Source: Fibrobacter sp. UWR3 (GTDB lineage: Bacteria > Fibrobacterota > Fibrobacteria > Fibrobacterales > Fibrobacteraceae). Taken from it: 64,000 bases of DNA. Each line of letters opens with the position of its first letter. The stretch's first letter is position 1. A program made the position numbers and the translations under genes. Location of the stretch: contig NZ_FRCW01000012.1 of assembly GCF_900143055.1 (NCBI RefSeq), positions 44,272 to 108,271 on the forward strand. The letters are read 5' to 3'. Below are positions 17,170 to 24,782 of this stretch, one piece after another. A model generated the notes under the pieces. The model worked only from the letters and a program-made list of their open reading frames with translations, was not told the DNA's origin and made no database searches.

Positions 17170-17778
17170 TTACTTAGAATCGCCAGTCTGCTTCTTTTTC
17201 AATTCAATCAAATCGAAATACATCAGACGGCTATTCAATGGCCTGTCAGGACCGAGGCAACGGAATTCGCGTTCTTGTTCTTCGGTGCTGAACAGGAACT
17301 TGAACTCATTGTTCTGGTAGAACTTGAGGTTTCGTTCCTTGTTGTAGGAATCTACCAGCAGAAACCGGCAACCAGTCTTGTTGAGCGGATCGACGAACCA
17401 GGCCTTTATAAAACTGAGAACGTCACTCCCCAGATGTTTGCTCTGAAAACCAAGGCTTATGCCGAGTCTGCCTATCATGACTGCCGGATAACTGCTGTAT
17501 ATCTTTTCGCGGGGGATGTTTTTCTCAACTTTCTTCTTGCGTGACCCCGGAATTTTTTTGATGCTGTCATTGGAAAGAGTGAAAACCGCCACCAGTTGTG
17601 CCGGGTCATCGACAAGGGAAAAACAATAATTCTTGCAAAGCAACTCTTCACTCTGCAAAAAGGCGTCCTTTGTGAAGAAATCATCCAAATCGTTGTCCCC
17701 GCACTTGAATGATTTGCATAGGGCGGCCTTGCCTTGGGTGTAGAACCCAAAGCGGCATTTTTGTTGGAGAAAGTTCAT
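17170..17778 (-). CDS. GNAT-family acetyltransferase toxin
   Basis: 202 residues. The acetyl-CoA loop is visible in IGRLGISLGFQSKHLGSDVL (a Q/R-x-x-G-x-G/A-like turn), followed by helix SFIKAWF and strand CRFLLVDSYN; ERNLKFYQNNEFKFL is the typical C-terminal GNAT element. Its ATG overlaps the stop of a 55-codon upstream gene by one base. This organisation is that of GNAT toxin-antitoxin modules such as TacAT and AtaRT, whose toxins acetylate aminoacyl-tRNA. The antitoxin here does not obviously belong to the usual RHH/DUF1778 type. A decayed second copy is at 6862-6958. Confidence 0.8.
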   Translation of the reverse strand: MNFLQQKCRFGFYTQGKAALCKSFKCGDNDLDDFFTKDAFLQSEELLCKNYCFSLVDDPAQLVAVFTLSNDSIKKIPGSRKKKVEKNIPREKIYSSYPAVMIGRLGISLGFQSKHLGSDVLSFIKAWFVDPLNKTGCRFLLVDSYNKERNLKFYQNNEFKFLFSTEEQEREFRCLGPDRPLNSRLMYFDLIELKKKQTGDSK

Positions 17779-17945
17779 TACTTAAATTCTCTAAAATCGG
17801 CCTTGGAGAGAATGTCTCTGGCCTGTTCAATTTGCTTGGAGAAATCAATGGAACCGCGACGCTTTTCGCTTTCTTCCATCATGAGGTCAAACCTGTCCGA
17901 CGCTTCGCCGGTCAGTATCGGTACCGATGCGATTGCTAGTGCCAT
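17778..17945 (-). CDS. Small antitoxin of the GNAT module
   Basis: 55 residues (MALAIASVPILTGEASDRF, then a Glu/Lys-rich helix and QARDILSKADFREFK). ATG at 17945 follows GGAGG at an ideal distance, and the stop overlaps the toxin ATG by one base (TAATG). The N-terminus is hydrophobic and the C-terminal half charged and helical, suiting a segment that wraps the toxin. An imperfect palindrome ATTGA..TCAAT with CTATAG at its centre (17964-17980) lies just upstream and may be an autoregulatory operator. Confidence 0.75.
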   Translation of the reverse strand: MALAIASVPILTGEASDRFDLMMEESEKRRGSIDFSKQIEQARDILSKADFREFK

Positions 17946-18126
17946 GATGACCTCCATTGTTGAATTGAACTATAGTCAATATACATTTTTCCTCGTGCTG
18001 GTGCAAGTGGTGAAACTTGGGCCAAAAGGCTTATTTGAAGAAAAAGAAGCCTTTTGACCGTGCTAGAGCAAAAATATAATTTTAGCATGTCATAAAATGA
18101 CAAAATGGAAAAGAAACGAGTTTTTT

Positions 18127-18169
18127 ATAAAGGCCCAGAAAGAAGTCGATAAGTGGGTGAAGTAGGCTT
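18127..18169 (+). repeat. Flavodoxin 3'-end tag, copy C
   Basis: Shares about 35 exact bases with the flavodoxin terminus (AGAAAGAAGTCGATAAG is identical to copy A) but has the left flank TTATAAAGGCCC of copy B. It abuts the 3' end of the AbiEii gene. Confidence 0.75.
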
Positions 18170-18191
18170 GTGCCTTATGGGCGGAACTGGC

Positions 18192-19055
18192 TTATTGTTT
18201 CCACTCTTCGGTGATGGCACAGAAAAAGCTCTCGCTCCAGAGATTCAGTTTGTCGCTGTCGGCAATGAACGGGCGGACATCCCTTTTCGCCTCCTCGAAA
18301 TCGACGGAGTGGAAACGTTCCTTTAGTAGATCCTTGAGTCCATCAAAAGTCAAGGTGTCCGAACTTTTCCAGTGCCCGGTCTGTTCCATTCTTTTTTGCA
18401 GGTGCGGCAAGTTTACGCCCGTGTTCTGCGAGATATACCATACAAAGTCGTAGAAATCGCGACCCTTGACCCTGCTTTTCCATCCGCGACAAAGTAACGC
18501 GTGGAGTTTGCCCGCAAAAAGCGAGGGCCTGTCGTAGAGGCGAACCATGAAAGGTGATGGCAGCAGCCGATACTTGCTTTCGTAGGTGGCTGACTCTGGC
18601 GGATTCGTGTCCACCTCGAATTTGATTTTCAGGATTTCGTTCCCGGGAACAGGCAAGGGAGAGTGCTTTGCGGGAACAATTTTAAGCAAGTGCTTGAGCG
18701 TGTTGCCCTTGAGAAAGGCCGACTGCACCGGAGATCCGTGCGGCTTGCTTTTCGCTTCGACAGACATCTCCAGGCCGACAGAGTAGAGTTCTTCTTCAAG
18801 CACGCCAAAATAACGTGAAAGCTCGAAACCTTCGTCTGGCTTAATCAACGAAAAGTCCAGGTCCTCCGAAAAACGGTCCAGCCCATAGAATATGCGGAGC
18901 GCCGTGCCGCCATAGAAGGCTGCCTTGTCAAAGAACCCTCCACGTGAAAGTCCGCACAGGGCGACTTCCTGCGAAATTTCCTTGAGGGCGTTCCTGTAGT
19001 CCGAAACGTTTTTGCAATTATATTTCGCAAGCATTGAATCAAGTACGTGAGCCAT
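18192..19055 (-). CDS. abiEii: AbiEii-type nucleotidyltransferase toxin
   Basis: 287 residues. The nucleotidyltransferase signature reads FYGGTALRIFYGLDRFSEDLDF (Gly-Gly-Thr, then the D-x-D pair in SEDLDFS). Further family landmarks are IKFEVDTNPP and LHALLCRGWKSRVKGRDFYDFVWY near the C-terminus. AbiEii/AbiGii toxins form type IV toxin-antitoxin or abortive-infection pairs with AbiEi; members transfer nucleotides to tRNA. The upstream gene on the same strand, 2 bp away, is the AbiEi antitoxin. Confidence 0.9.
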   Translation of the reverse strand: MAHVLDSMLAKYNCKNVSDYRNALKEISQEVALCGLSRGGFFDKAAFYGGTALRIFYGLDRFSEDLDFSLIKPDEGFELSRYFGVLEEELYSVGLEMSVEAKSKPHGSPVQSAFLKGNTLKHLLKIVPAKHSPLPVPGNEILKIKFEVDTNPPESATYESKYRLLPSPFMVRLYDRPSLFAGKLHALLCRGWKSRVKGRDFYDFVWYISQNTGVNLPHLQKRMEQTGHWKSSDTLTFDGLKDLLKERFHSVDFEEAKRDVRPFIADSDKLNLWSESFFCAITEEWKQ

Positions 19056-19057
19056 GC

Positions 19058-19633
19058 CTACCTCATCTTGGACAGTATTTGTAGATTCTTCTTTCTGTAC
19101 AGGGGGGCAACCTTTTCGATGAAGTCGAAATCCAGGTTCCGAAAATCACCGACTTCGATGCGCAAGTTTTCGAACAGGAACGTTTCCATGGCGCGCTTGC
19201 CTGCAATCGGATGCTCCTTGTAGAGCTTGTCGCAAAGGGCCTTTTCGCAGGTGGCCATTGCGTAGGGCCTGTCTTCTGCGTTTTCGATATTGACTCCGTG
19301 CGGAAAGACGTCGGGCGGGACATCGGAATACGAAAACTCGCCGAAGGGCGTCTTGTACAGTTTGGTCTTGTTCTTCTTGAACGATGCGGAAGTAAAGAGA
19401 TGGACGGCCTCGGGAATGAGCCCGTGCCTTGAAAGGGCATAATCGAAGGAAAGATACGATGGGCCGTAAATCGCCCCTGCAAGGGCTTCGCCCGGGGTGT
19501 TCTTGTCGGTCTCGTACAGCCCGCGGATAACTTGCGTTATTTCGCCGCGCAGGGTCATTTGACGCAACTTCATTTGGGGCTGCCTGTATTTTTGACCAAG
19601 GTCTGAAAGGATTTCTGATACGGTTCTTATCAC
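19058..19633 (-). CDS. abiEi: AbiEi-type antitoxin
   Basis: 191 residues. The best start is GTG at 19633 (GTG-ATA-AGA), which has GGAGG about 6 bp before it; the TTG at 19645 would overlap that site. An N-terminal winged-helix part (SEILSDLGQKYRQPQMKLRQMTLRGEI) precedes the AbiEi-type body with LAGAIYGPSYLSFDYALSRHGLIPE, the conserved Y-x-S-x-x-x-A-L-x-x-H-G-L-I-P pattern. In known pairs AbiEi represses the operon and counteracts AbiEii. Confidence 0.88.
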   Translation of the reverse strand: MIRTVSEILSDLGQKYRQPQMKLRQMTLRGEITQVIRGLYETDKNTPGEALAGAIYGPSYLSFDYALSRHGLIPEAVHLFTSASFKKNKTKLYKTPFGEFSYSDVPPDVFPHGVNIENAEDRPYAMATCEKALCDKLYKEHPIAGKRAMETFLFENLRIEVGDFRNLDFDFIEKVAPLYRKKNLQILSKMR

Positions 19634-19769
19634 GATTTCCTCCAATAACTATAAAAATAATATATTAACTGGAGAAAATCAAGTGGTTTTTTGAAAAATA
19701 TGTTTTTTACGCTTCTCTTATGACATACAGACGTATTTGGTGTGGACGATGGTTGAAACGATTTTTCAC

Positions 19770-19786
19770 TATGCGTTTCGTGCATA
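19770..19786. promoter_or_regulatory. LysR-type box upstream of the CMD/cupin gene
   Basis: TATGC-N7-GCATA 79 bp before the gene, in a wider CACTATGCG-N5-TGCATACTG. This is the most distant member of the set (3808, 4832, 6178), 13 kb from the flavodoxin. Confidence 0.65.
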
Positions 19787-19864
19787 CTGAGCATGAAAAT
19801 TTGGTATTTTGCGGGCTAAACGCATTTATTTATATTAAAGGCGTAGATAAAAAAGGAACAAACC

Positions 19865-21067
19865 ATGAAACTAGGGACGATTATGACGATGCTTGGTATG
19901 GGTGCGGTGCTTGCCGCATGTGACTGCTGCCCGCAGGGCGGGGCGAAGGCGCTTTCGCAGGACAAGGAACTGCGTGCCGTGATGGACAACTTCACGCAGA
20001 ACGAGGTTCCGGCGGCGACTCCGCTTGTGGAAAAGCGCGAGGTGGAATTGATTCGCCTGGTGTCGCTTGTGACGCAGCAGTCGGGCGCTCTTTTGCAAGA
20101 AGAAGTGGCGACGGCGCTTGCGCAGGGGCTTGCTCCCGAAGAGATTCTCGAGGCGATTTACCAGTGTGCCCCCTACACCGGGTTCCCGCGGACGGTGGAT
20201 GCGGTTGAATTTGCCCGCAGCGTGTTCAAGGCGAAGAACGTGAAGGTGGATGAAAACCGTGGGACGGTGACGGCGCAGTCCCGCTTGGAGACGGGTGCCG
20301 ACGCGCAGGGAACGCTGTTCGGCCAGACCTTCCGCGACATGGCGAAGAATGGAAAGGACGGGATGCCGACCATCAATTACTTCTTGGCGAGCAACTGCTT
20401 TGGGGATTACTACACCCGCAAGGGGCTCGACCTGAATACCCGCGAACTCCTGACGATGGCGATTCTCGTGAACTTGGGAACGGAGCCGCAACTCAAGGCG
20501 CATATCGGCGCGAACCTGAAGATTCGCACGGCCGACTACGTGGAACAGGCGATTTACAACTGCTTGCCGTATTGCGGTTACCCGCGCACGCTGAATGCGC
20601 TGCGACTGCTCAAGGAAGCGGTGGCGGAGGCGAAGGTCGCGGCGGACGCAAAAACCATGCCAAACAAGGACTGGAGTGTGTTCCCGGTGGGCAAGCCGAA
20701 CGACGCCTATGCCAAGTATTTCGTGGGCAAGAGCTATCTCGACATGATCAGCAAGGAACAGGTGGGCGTCGGGAACGTGACTTTTGAACCGGCGTGCCGC
20801 AACAACTGGCACATCCATCATGCAAAGAAGGGCGGTGGCCAGATTCTCATTGCGACGGCGGGCCGCGGCTACTACCAGGAATGGGGCAAGCCGGCGGTGG
20901 AACTGAAGCCCGGCGACGTGGTGAACATTCCGGCTGGCGTCAAGCATTGGCACGGGGCGGCTCCGGATTCCTGGTTCCAGCATTTGGCGATTGAAGTTCC
21001 CGGCGAAGGAACGAGCAACGAATGGCTCGAGCCCGTGAGCGACGAAGACTACGGGAAGTTGAAATAA
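19865..21067 (+). CDS. Lipoprotein with two carboxymuconolactone-decarboxylase domains and a cupin
   Basis: 400 residues. Lipobox LAA-Cys19. First CMD domain about 45-130 (ELIRLVSLVTQQSGALLQEEV, EILEAIYQCAPYTGFPRTVDA), second about 155-250 (LNTRELLTMAILVNLGTEPQL, VEQAIYNCLPYCGYPRTLNA); the usual AhpD-like C-x-x-C is reduced to single cysteines. The cupin at about 290-395 keeps histidines in NNWHIHHAKKGG and VKHWHG. CMD and cupin genes are often adjacent and implicated in quinone or peroxide chemistry; here they are fused and membrane-anchored. A LysR-type box lies upstream. The stop overlaps the next start by one base. Confidence 0.88.
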   Translation: MKLGTIMTMLGMGAVLAACDCCPQGGAKALSQDKELRAVMDNFTQNEVPAATPLVEKREVELIRLVSLVTQQSGALLQEEVATALAQGLAPEEILEAIYQCAPYTGFPRTVDAVEFARSVFKAKNVKVDENRGTVTAQSRLETGADAQGTLFGQTFRDMAKNGKDGMPTINYFLASNCFGDYYTRKGLDLNTRELLTMAILVNLGTEPQLKAHIGANLKIRTADYVEQAIYNCLPYCGYPRTLNALRLLKEAVAEAKVAADAKTMPNKDWSVFPVGKPNDAYAKYFVGKSYLDMISKEQVGVGNVTFEPACRNNWHIHHAKKGGGQILIATAGRGYYQEWGKPAVELKPGDVVNIPAGVKHWHGAAPDSWFQHLAIEVPGEGTSNEWLEPVSDEDYGKLK

Positions 21068-21408
21068 TGTTTGCCAGAATTCTCGCTTGCGCATTTATTG
21101 GCCTTATGACGGTAGGAACTTTTGCGGCGGCACCTGCGCCCGAGGGCTTCGTGCTTATCAAGGGCGGGACCTTCGACATGGGAAGCCCCGCAAACGAGGA
21201 CTGGCGCGTCAACGACGAGACGCTCCACAAGGTGAAGGTCTCCGATTTTTACCTGGGCAAATACGAGGTGACGCAAAAGCTTTACCGCGAGGTAATGGGC
21301 GAGAACCCCTCCAGTTTCAAGGGTGACGACTTGCCCGTCGAAAACATCACCTGGCTTGATGCGGCTCGAGAAAAACGGCGTGAAGACGAAATAATGTATA
21401 TTCCTTGA
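21067..21408 (+). pseudogene. Truncated formylglycine-generating-enzyme-like (SUMF1) gene
   Basis: 113 codons: a signal peptide (MFARILACAFIGLMTVGTFA) then the start of an FGE-sulfatase domain, FVLIKGGTFDMGSP, FYLGKYEVTQKLYREVMG, LPVENITWLDA. After WLDA the homology stops and the frame runs out within 15 codons. The family normally spans 220-300 residues, so the catalytic cysteines are lost. Its ATG overlaps the preceding stop, showing it was part of the CMD/cupin operon. Confidence 0.8.
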
Positions 21409-21409
21409 T

Positions 21410-22093
21410 ATGACTATTTCCGCCAAAATCCGTATGCCGCTTGACATCGCGATGACGGTCGCGACGCTTGTGCTGATGGGCGGCAATTACTTCTTTGAAT
21501 CGACTGTCGTTCACGAGATTCTGGGCGTGGTGCTGCTCGCTTTGTGGGCGGTGCACATCACGCTGAACCGACGATTTTTCCTTTCGCTGTTCAAGGGCCG
21601 CTACAACGCATTCCGCATCTTGCAGGCAGTCGTGAATTGCGGGATTCTTTTGTGCGCGATTTTCCTGATGGTGAGCGGAATCATGCTTTCGAACCATGTG
21701 TTCGCCTGGCTCGGGATTGAATCGGGTGCAAACTTCGCCCGCACGGCGCACCTGCTTGCAAGCCACTGGTATTACGTGTTCATGTCGCTCCACATCGGGC
21801 TGCATGTGAGCCTGATTGCAAACCGCTTGGGACTTGCGGGCGCTTTCAAGTCAAAAGTTGGACTTGTCGCAACCCGCGTGATTGCCGCTCTCGTGGCATG
21901 CTACGGAATATACGCCTTCGCCATTCGCGGGCTTTGGAAATACATGTTCCTGCAGCAGCCGTTTTTCTTCTTTGACGCGGAACGCGGTTACGCACTATTT
22001 TTCGCAGACTATATCGCCATCGTCGTGTTGTTCGCCGTCGCGGTGCATCTTTTTAATGCAATAATTTCAACCCGACAATCCCGGATAAAATAA
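21410..22093 (+). CDS. DUF4405-type membrane protein
   Basis: 227 residues with five or six membrane helices. Histidines near helix ends (HEILGVVLLALWAVHITLNRR, ARTAHLLASHWYYVFMSLHIGLHVS) are placed as in cytochrome-b-like haem sites, matching my recollection of DUF4405. Two bases separate it from the truncated FGE gene, so it sits in the CMD/cupin operon. It could pass electrons between the membrane and the exported flavodoxin (inference). Confidence 0.7.
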   Translation: MTISAKIRMPLDIAMTVATLVLMGGNYFFESTVVHEILGVVLLALWAVHITLNRRFFLSLFKGRYNAFRILQAVVNCGILLCAIFLMVSGIMLSNHVFAWLGIESGANFARTAHLLASHWYYVFMSLHIGLHVSLIANRLGLAGAFKSKVGLVATRVIAALVACYGIYAFAIRGLWKYMFLQQPFFFFDAERGYALFFADYIAIVVLFAVAVHLFNAIISTRQSRIK

Positions 22094-22167
22094 GCAAAAC
22101 GCAAATGGCTTTCGGGATAGAGAAATGCTCCTGAAATAGATGAACGCCCGGGGAGCGGTTCAAATTA

Positions 22168-22212
22168 TGGAATAAAGATAGTTATTCCGCAAAAAAAAAT
22201 TCTATCTTATTC
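22168..22212. repeat. AT-rich inverted repeat upstream of the duplicated pair
   Basis: GAATAAAGATAG (22169-22180) and CTATCTTATTC (22202-22212) are inverted, with an inner GGAATAA/TTATTCC hairpin. It is not found in front of the second copy at 34591. Confidence 0.4.
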
Positions 22213-22216
22213 AGCG

Positions 22217-22642
22217 ATGAGGTCCGTTAAACAAAATGTTTCTTCGATGATTGCGGTCGCGTTGTTCGCGATTCTTGCTGCCGTTGTCGAGGGTTCTTTT
22301 GTTTACGATTACGGAACCGAAATGGGGCGGGCTTCGGAATATGGCAAGGTCTCCGCCGACAATGTGCATGCCGAAAGTCTGCTGTTCCTGTTGCGGGAAT
22401 CGACTGCCGAGGCCATGCAGTTTACACGCAGGTCGGGCCAGCAGGTGTCCTTGCGTGCATCGCGCGGCAACGGCCTTCAAGGGGACGGCGGACGCAGTTC
22501 GGTAACGTTCAAGCAGGCTACGCCATTTTCGACTAAGATCGCGCGGCCAACTGTTTGCGCCCAATGCGGCTTCCCTTTGCCGCTAGTTTATCGGAAATCA
22601 AAAGAGTATTACGTTTATACGCTAGAGCGAATGCTCTGTTAG
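22217..22642 (+). CDS. Uncharacterised membrane-anchored protein, duplicated (copy 1a)
   Basis: 141 residues, not recognised. Hydrophobic segment at about 8-27 (MIAVALFAILAAVVEGSFVY), then a polar region. The final quarter (CAQCGFPLPLVYRKSKEYYVYTLERMLC) comes from a stretch that looks more like a dispersed repeat than ancestral coding sequence. A copy with only a few substitutions is at 34591-35016. The high conservation of both suggests recent duplication; whether either is translated is uncertain. Confidence 0.45.
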   Translation: MRSVKQNVSSMIAVALFAILAAVVEGSFVYDYGTEMGRASEYGKVSADNVHAESLLFLLRESTAEAMQFTRRSGQQVSLRASRGNGLQGDGGRSSVTFKQATPFSTKIARPTVCAQCGFPLPLVYRKSKEYYVYTLERMLC

Positions 22643-22734
22643 CAAGTTCTTTCTCCGAAAACTCAGTCACAGGTAAATTGCCGCGGCCCCTGCCGGGGTG
22701 CGCGATAGCATTCATTTTAAAAAAGAGAAAGAAC

Positions 22735-23136
22735 ATGGAAAACATTTCCAAGATGGAGATGGCTAACGCCCTCTTCAATAAGCCCTATATCAAGACCGAA
22801 AAGAAGTTTTTCGGATTCAAGACCAACGTCACCTACACCAGGACGAATTCACCCGTTGTGGGAACTTGTCTGGACTACAGCCCTACGGAGGGCCAAAAGG
22901 TCAAGGAAATTGTCGAGGCTTCTCCAAGCGCCCTGGATGCGGTCGTTCAAAAAAATGGCCATCCGAAAACAGGCGACAACGGGAACTTCCGCCTGAATCT
23001 CTGCTATTCGCAGGACCGCGAATTTGCGGCACTGCACCTGCAGCAGTTCTCGGGATTCGAGTACCATACCGTAGGTGAAATCCGTTTTGCCGAAGGCGAC
23101 GAGGCGCATAAACTTCTCGCCGTTTTCGTGAAATAA
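22735..23136 (+). CDS. Uncharacterised 133-residue protein, duplicated (copy 1b)
   Basis: ATG at 22735 follows AAAAGAGAAAG. Soluble, no signal peptide. Conserved-looking segments are MENISKMEMANALFNKPYIK, NVTYTRTNSPVVG, a helix EGQKVKEIVEASPSALDAVV and a C-terminal EIRFAEGDEAHKLLAVFVK. No family recognised. The frame extends upstream to 22555 but that part lies in repeat-like sequence and lacks a good start. The second copy (35107-35508) differs by one residue (GTC to GIC). Both are followed by the same hairpin. Confidence 0.65.
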   Translation: MENISKMEMANALFNKPYIKTEKKFFGFKTNVTYTRTNSPVVGTCLDYSPTEGQKVKEIVEASPSALDAVVQKNGHPKTGDNGNFRLNLCYSQDREFAALHLQQFSGFEYHTVGEIRFAEGDEAHKLLAVFVK

Positions 23137-23182
23137 ACGGACATATCGTCAAAAAGGCTCCCTCGGAAAAACGAGGGGGGCT

Positions 23183-23275
23183 TGATGCAGCACCCGACCC
23201 GGCCCTTGGCCGACGCTGGGAGATCCCCGCCTTCGCGGGGATGACAAGTTGGGGCCGGGGAACGCCCAATAAATG
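23183..23275. repeat. REP-like cluster
   Basis: Contains ATCCCCGCCTTCGCGGGGAT (a palindrome whose translation is the widespread VIPAKAGI peptide) and GGGGCCGGGGAACGCCCAA. The GGGGAACGCCC element recurs at 33327, 34217, 35602 and 35715. Confidence 0.65.
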
Positions 23276-23287
23276 GCTAAATTTCGA

Positions 23288-23328
23288 AAATTATTTAGTA
23301 GGAAAATTATTTTTCTGCTAAATAATTT
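23288..23328. repeat. 41-bp palindrome P1, copy a (upstream of ATPase gene 1)
   Basis: Arms AAATTATTTAGTAG and CTGCTAAATAATTT around an A/T-rich centre; nearly every base pairs with its mirror. It lies 14 bp before the ATPase start. Other copies: 24697-24737 and 35633-35673. Confidence 0.85.
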
Positions 23329-23342
23329 GTTATATTAGGGGT

Positions 23343-24707
23343 ATGGAATTCCTAGATCGTGAAGAAGAATCGAAAAGGCTGAAGGCGGAACTCTCCCGGA
23401 AGGGGGCGTCTTTTGTCGTTGTCTATGGCCGTCGCAGGTTGGGCAAGTCCACCTTGTTAAAGCGCGTCTTGAAGGAAAACGATATCTATTTTATGGCGGA
23501 CCGTTCGGAAGAATCCGCCCAGCGCCGTTTCCTGGCCATGGCGATTGCAGTCCGGTATGAGGGTTTCGATTCCGTTGCTTACCCCGACTGGGAGTCGCTT
23601 TTCAGGGCTTTCAACTACAGGTGCGCGAAGGGTTCTACGCTCTGCCTGGACGAGTTCCCGTATCTTGTGAAGTCGTGCGAGATGTTGCCCTCTACACTGC
23701 AGAAACTGCTGGACGAAAAGTCCTTGAACTTCAACCTGGTGATTTGCGGCTCGTCGCAACAGATGATGTTCGATGTCGCTCTTGACGAAAAATCGCCATT
23801 GTATGGGCGTGCCCATGAAATTCTCCGGTTGAAGCCTATTCCGGTTTCTTACTTGCCTTCTGCGTTGAAAATTACGGCAAAGGAGGCAGTTTCTGAATAT
23901 GCCGTTTGGGGCGGGGTGCCCCGCTATTGGGAATTGCGTGAACGGTATCGGAATTTCAAGTCGGCCCTGAGGGAATTGGCCCTTTCTCCCATGGGCGTCC
24001 TTCATGACGAGCCTGTGCATATTTTGCGCGACGACATGCGCGACCTGGTGCAGGCTTCCACACTTCTTGGAATCATCGGGAATGGCGCAAACCGAATTTC
24101 GGAGATTGCGGCGCGTGCCGAAAAGAATGCGGCGACTTTGAGCGCCCCTTTAAAAAGGCTCGTGACCATGCAGCTTGTGGACCGGGAAATCCCTTTCGGT
24201 GAAAATCCAAAAAACAGCAAGCACGGCATTTACCACTTGTCCGACCCGTTCATTAATTTCTATTACCGGTTTATTAGCCCGTATCGCTCGCTGTTGGAAC
24301 TGGGGCGTATTGATTACGTGGAAGAAATTGTCCAACAGCATTTCCCTGAATTTGAAGGATTTTGCTGGGAACGCCTTTGCCGGCAGGCGGTTAGCGGGCA
24401 GGTTGTCGGTGGCGAGATGTTCAATGTAGCTTCCAGGTGGTGGGGCAATGTCGGCAAGTCAGAACGGATCGAAATCGATGTCGTTGCCGAAAGCATGGAC
24501 AAGAAAACGCTACTTGTCGGGGAATGCAAATGGACGAATGGCGAAAATGCGGGGCGCCTGTTAGCCCATCTGAATGAGCAGGTCCAGAAATTGCCGTTCG
24601 TCCACAAGTATAAAAAAATCGTCCCGGTTCTTTTTTTGAAAGAAAGACCTCGCGACAAGACGGATGGAATTGTCTTTTTGCCGGAAGATGTCCTTAAAAT
24701 TATTTAG
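23343..24707 (+). CDS. ATPase_2/DUF234-type AAA ATPase with C-terminal nuclease-like motif (gene 1)
   Basis: 454 residues. Walker A is YGRRRLGKST (about 28-37) and Walker B STLCLDEFPYL. ICGSSQQMM carries a sensor-like residue. The middle (about 240-310) is a winged helix (ISEIAARAEKNAATLSAPLKRL). The C-terminal third resembles DUF234 and contains IEIDVVAES...LLVGECKW, a D...E-x-K arrangement like PD-(D/E)XK nucleases. The last codons and stop (VLKII, TAG) lie inside palindrome P1b, and P1a precedes the start. Such ATPases occur in many paralogues in archaea and some anaerobes, mostly of unknown role. A distant paralogue is at 26210. Confidence 0.85.
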   Translation: MEFLDREEESKRLKAELSRKGASFVVVYGRRRLGKSTLLKRVLKENDIYFMADRSEESAQRRFLAMAIAVRYEGFDSVAYPDWESLFRAFNYRCAKGSTLCLDEFPYLVKSCEMLPSTLQKLLDEKSLNFNLVICGSSQQMMFDVALDEKSPLYGRAHEILRLKPIPVSYLPSALKITAKEAVSEYAVWGGVPRYWELRERYRNFKSALRELALSPMGVLHDEPVHILRDDMRDLVQASTLLGIIGNGANRISEIAARAEKNAATLSAPLKRLVTMQLVDREIPFGENPKNSKHGIYHLSDPFINFYYRFISPYRSLLELGRIDYVEEIVQQHFPEFEGFCWERLCRQAVSGQVVGGEMFNVASRWWGNVGKSERIEIDVVAESMDKKTLLVGECKWTNGENAGRLLAHLNEQVQKLPFVHKYKKIVPVLFLKERPRDKTDGIVFLPEDVLKII

Positions 24708-24737
24708 TAGAAAAATTATTTTTCTACTAAATAATTT
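24697..24737. repeat. 41-bp palindrome P1, copy b (contains the ATPase 1 stop codon)
   Basis: Perfect 20-bp arms with one central base, starting AAATTATTTAGTAG. The TAG at 24705-24707 is the stop of the ATPase gene. It is more perfect than copy a. Confidence 0.9.
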
Positions 24738-24740
24738 ATT

Positions 24741-24782
24741 TTGCCCAAATCTACCATAAAATGCCTACATTTGGCAAGTTAT
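24741..24782. repeat. P2 palindrome, copy a
   Basis: TTGCCCAAAT and ATTTGGCAA arms, followed by GTTAT. The loop CTACCATAAAATGCCTAC is identical to that at 27632-27649. It begins 3 bp after P1b. Confidence 0.75.

Larger units (their letters stand above)
22217..23330 (+). repeat. Segmental duplication, copy 1
   Basis: About 1.1 kb matching 34591-35673 with the same gene pair, hairpin, REP-like tail and 41-bp palindrome in the same order. In this copy the palindrome is followed by the ATPase gene; in the other it is not. Confidence 0.85.

Noticed and set aside
17936..18057. Plus-strand frame across the antitoxin promoter
   Set aside because: Overlaps the antitoxin on the other strand and has no start site or motif.
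19871..21094. 407-codon minus-strand frame
   Set aside because: Antisense to the CMD/cupin gene, low-complexity Arg/His composition.
22555..22734. N-terminal extension of the 133-residue gene
   Set aside because: The extension lies in dispersed repeat sequence; copy 2 lacks the same continuous frame and a good start is at 22735.
23156..23180. Plus-strand terminator for the 133-residue gene
   Set aside because: The hairpin has no T-run on the plus strand; the A-run before it makes it a minus-strand terminator.
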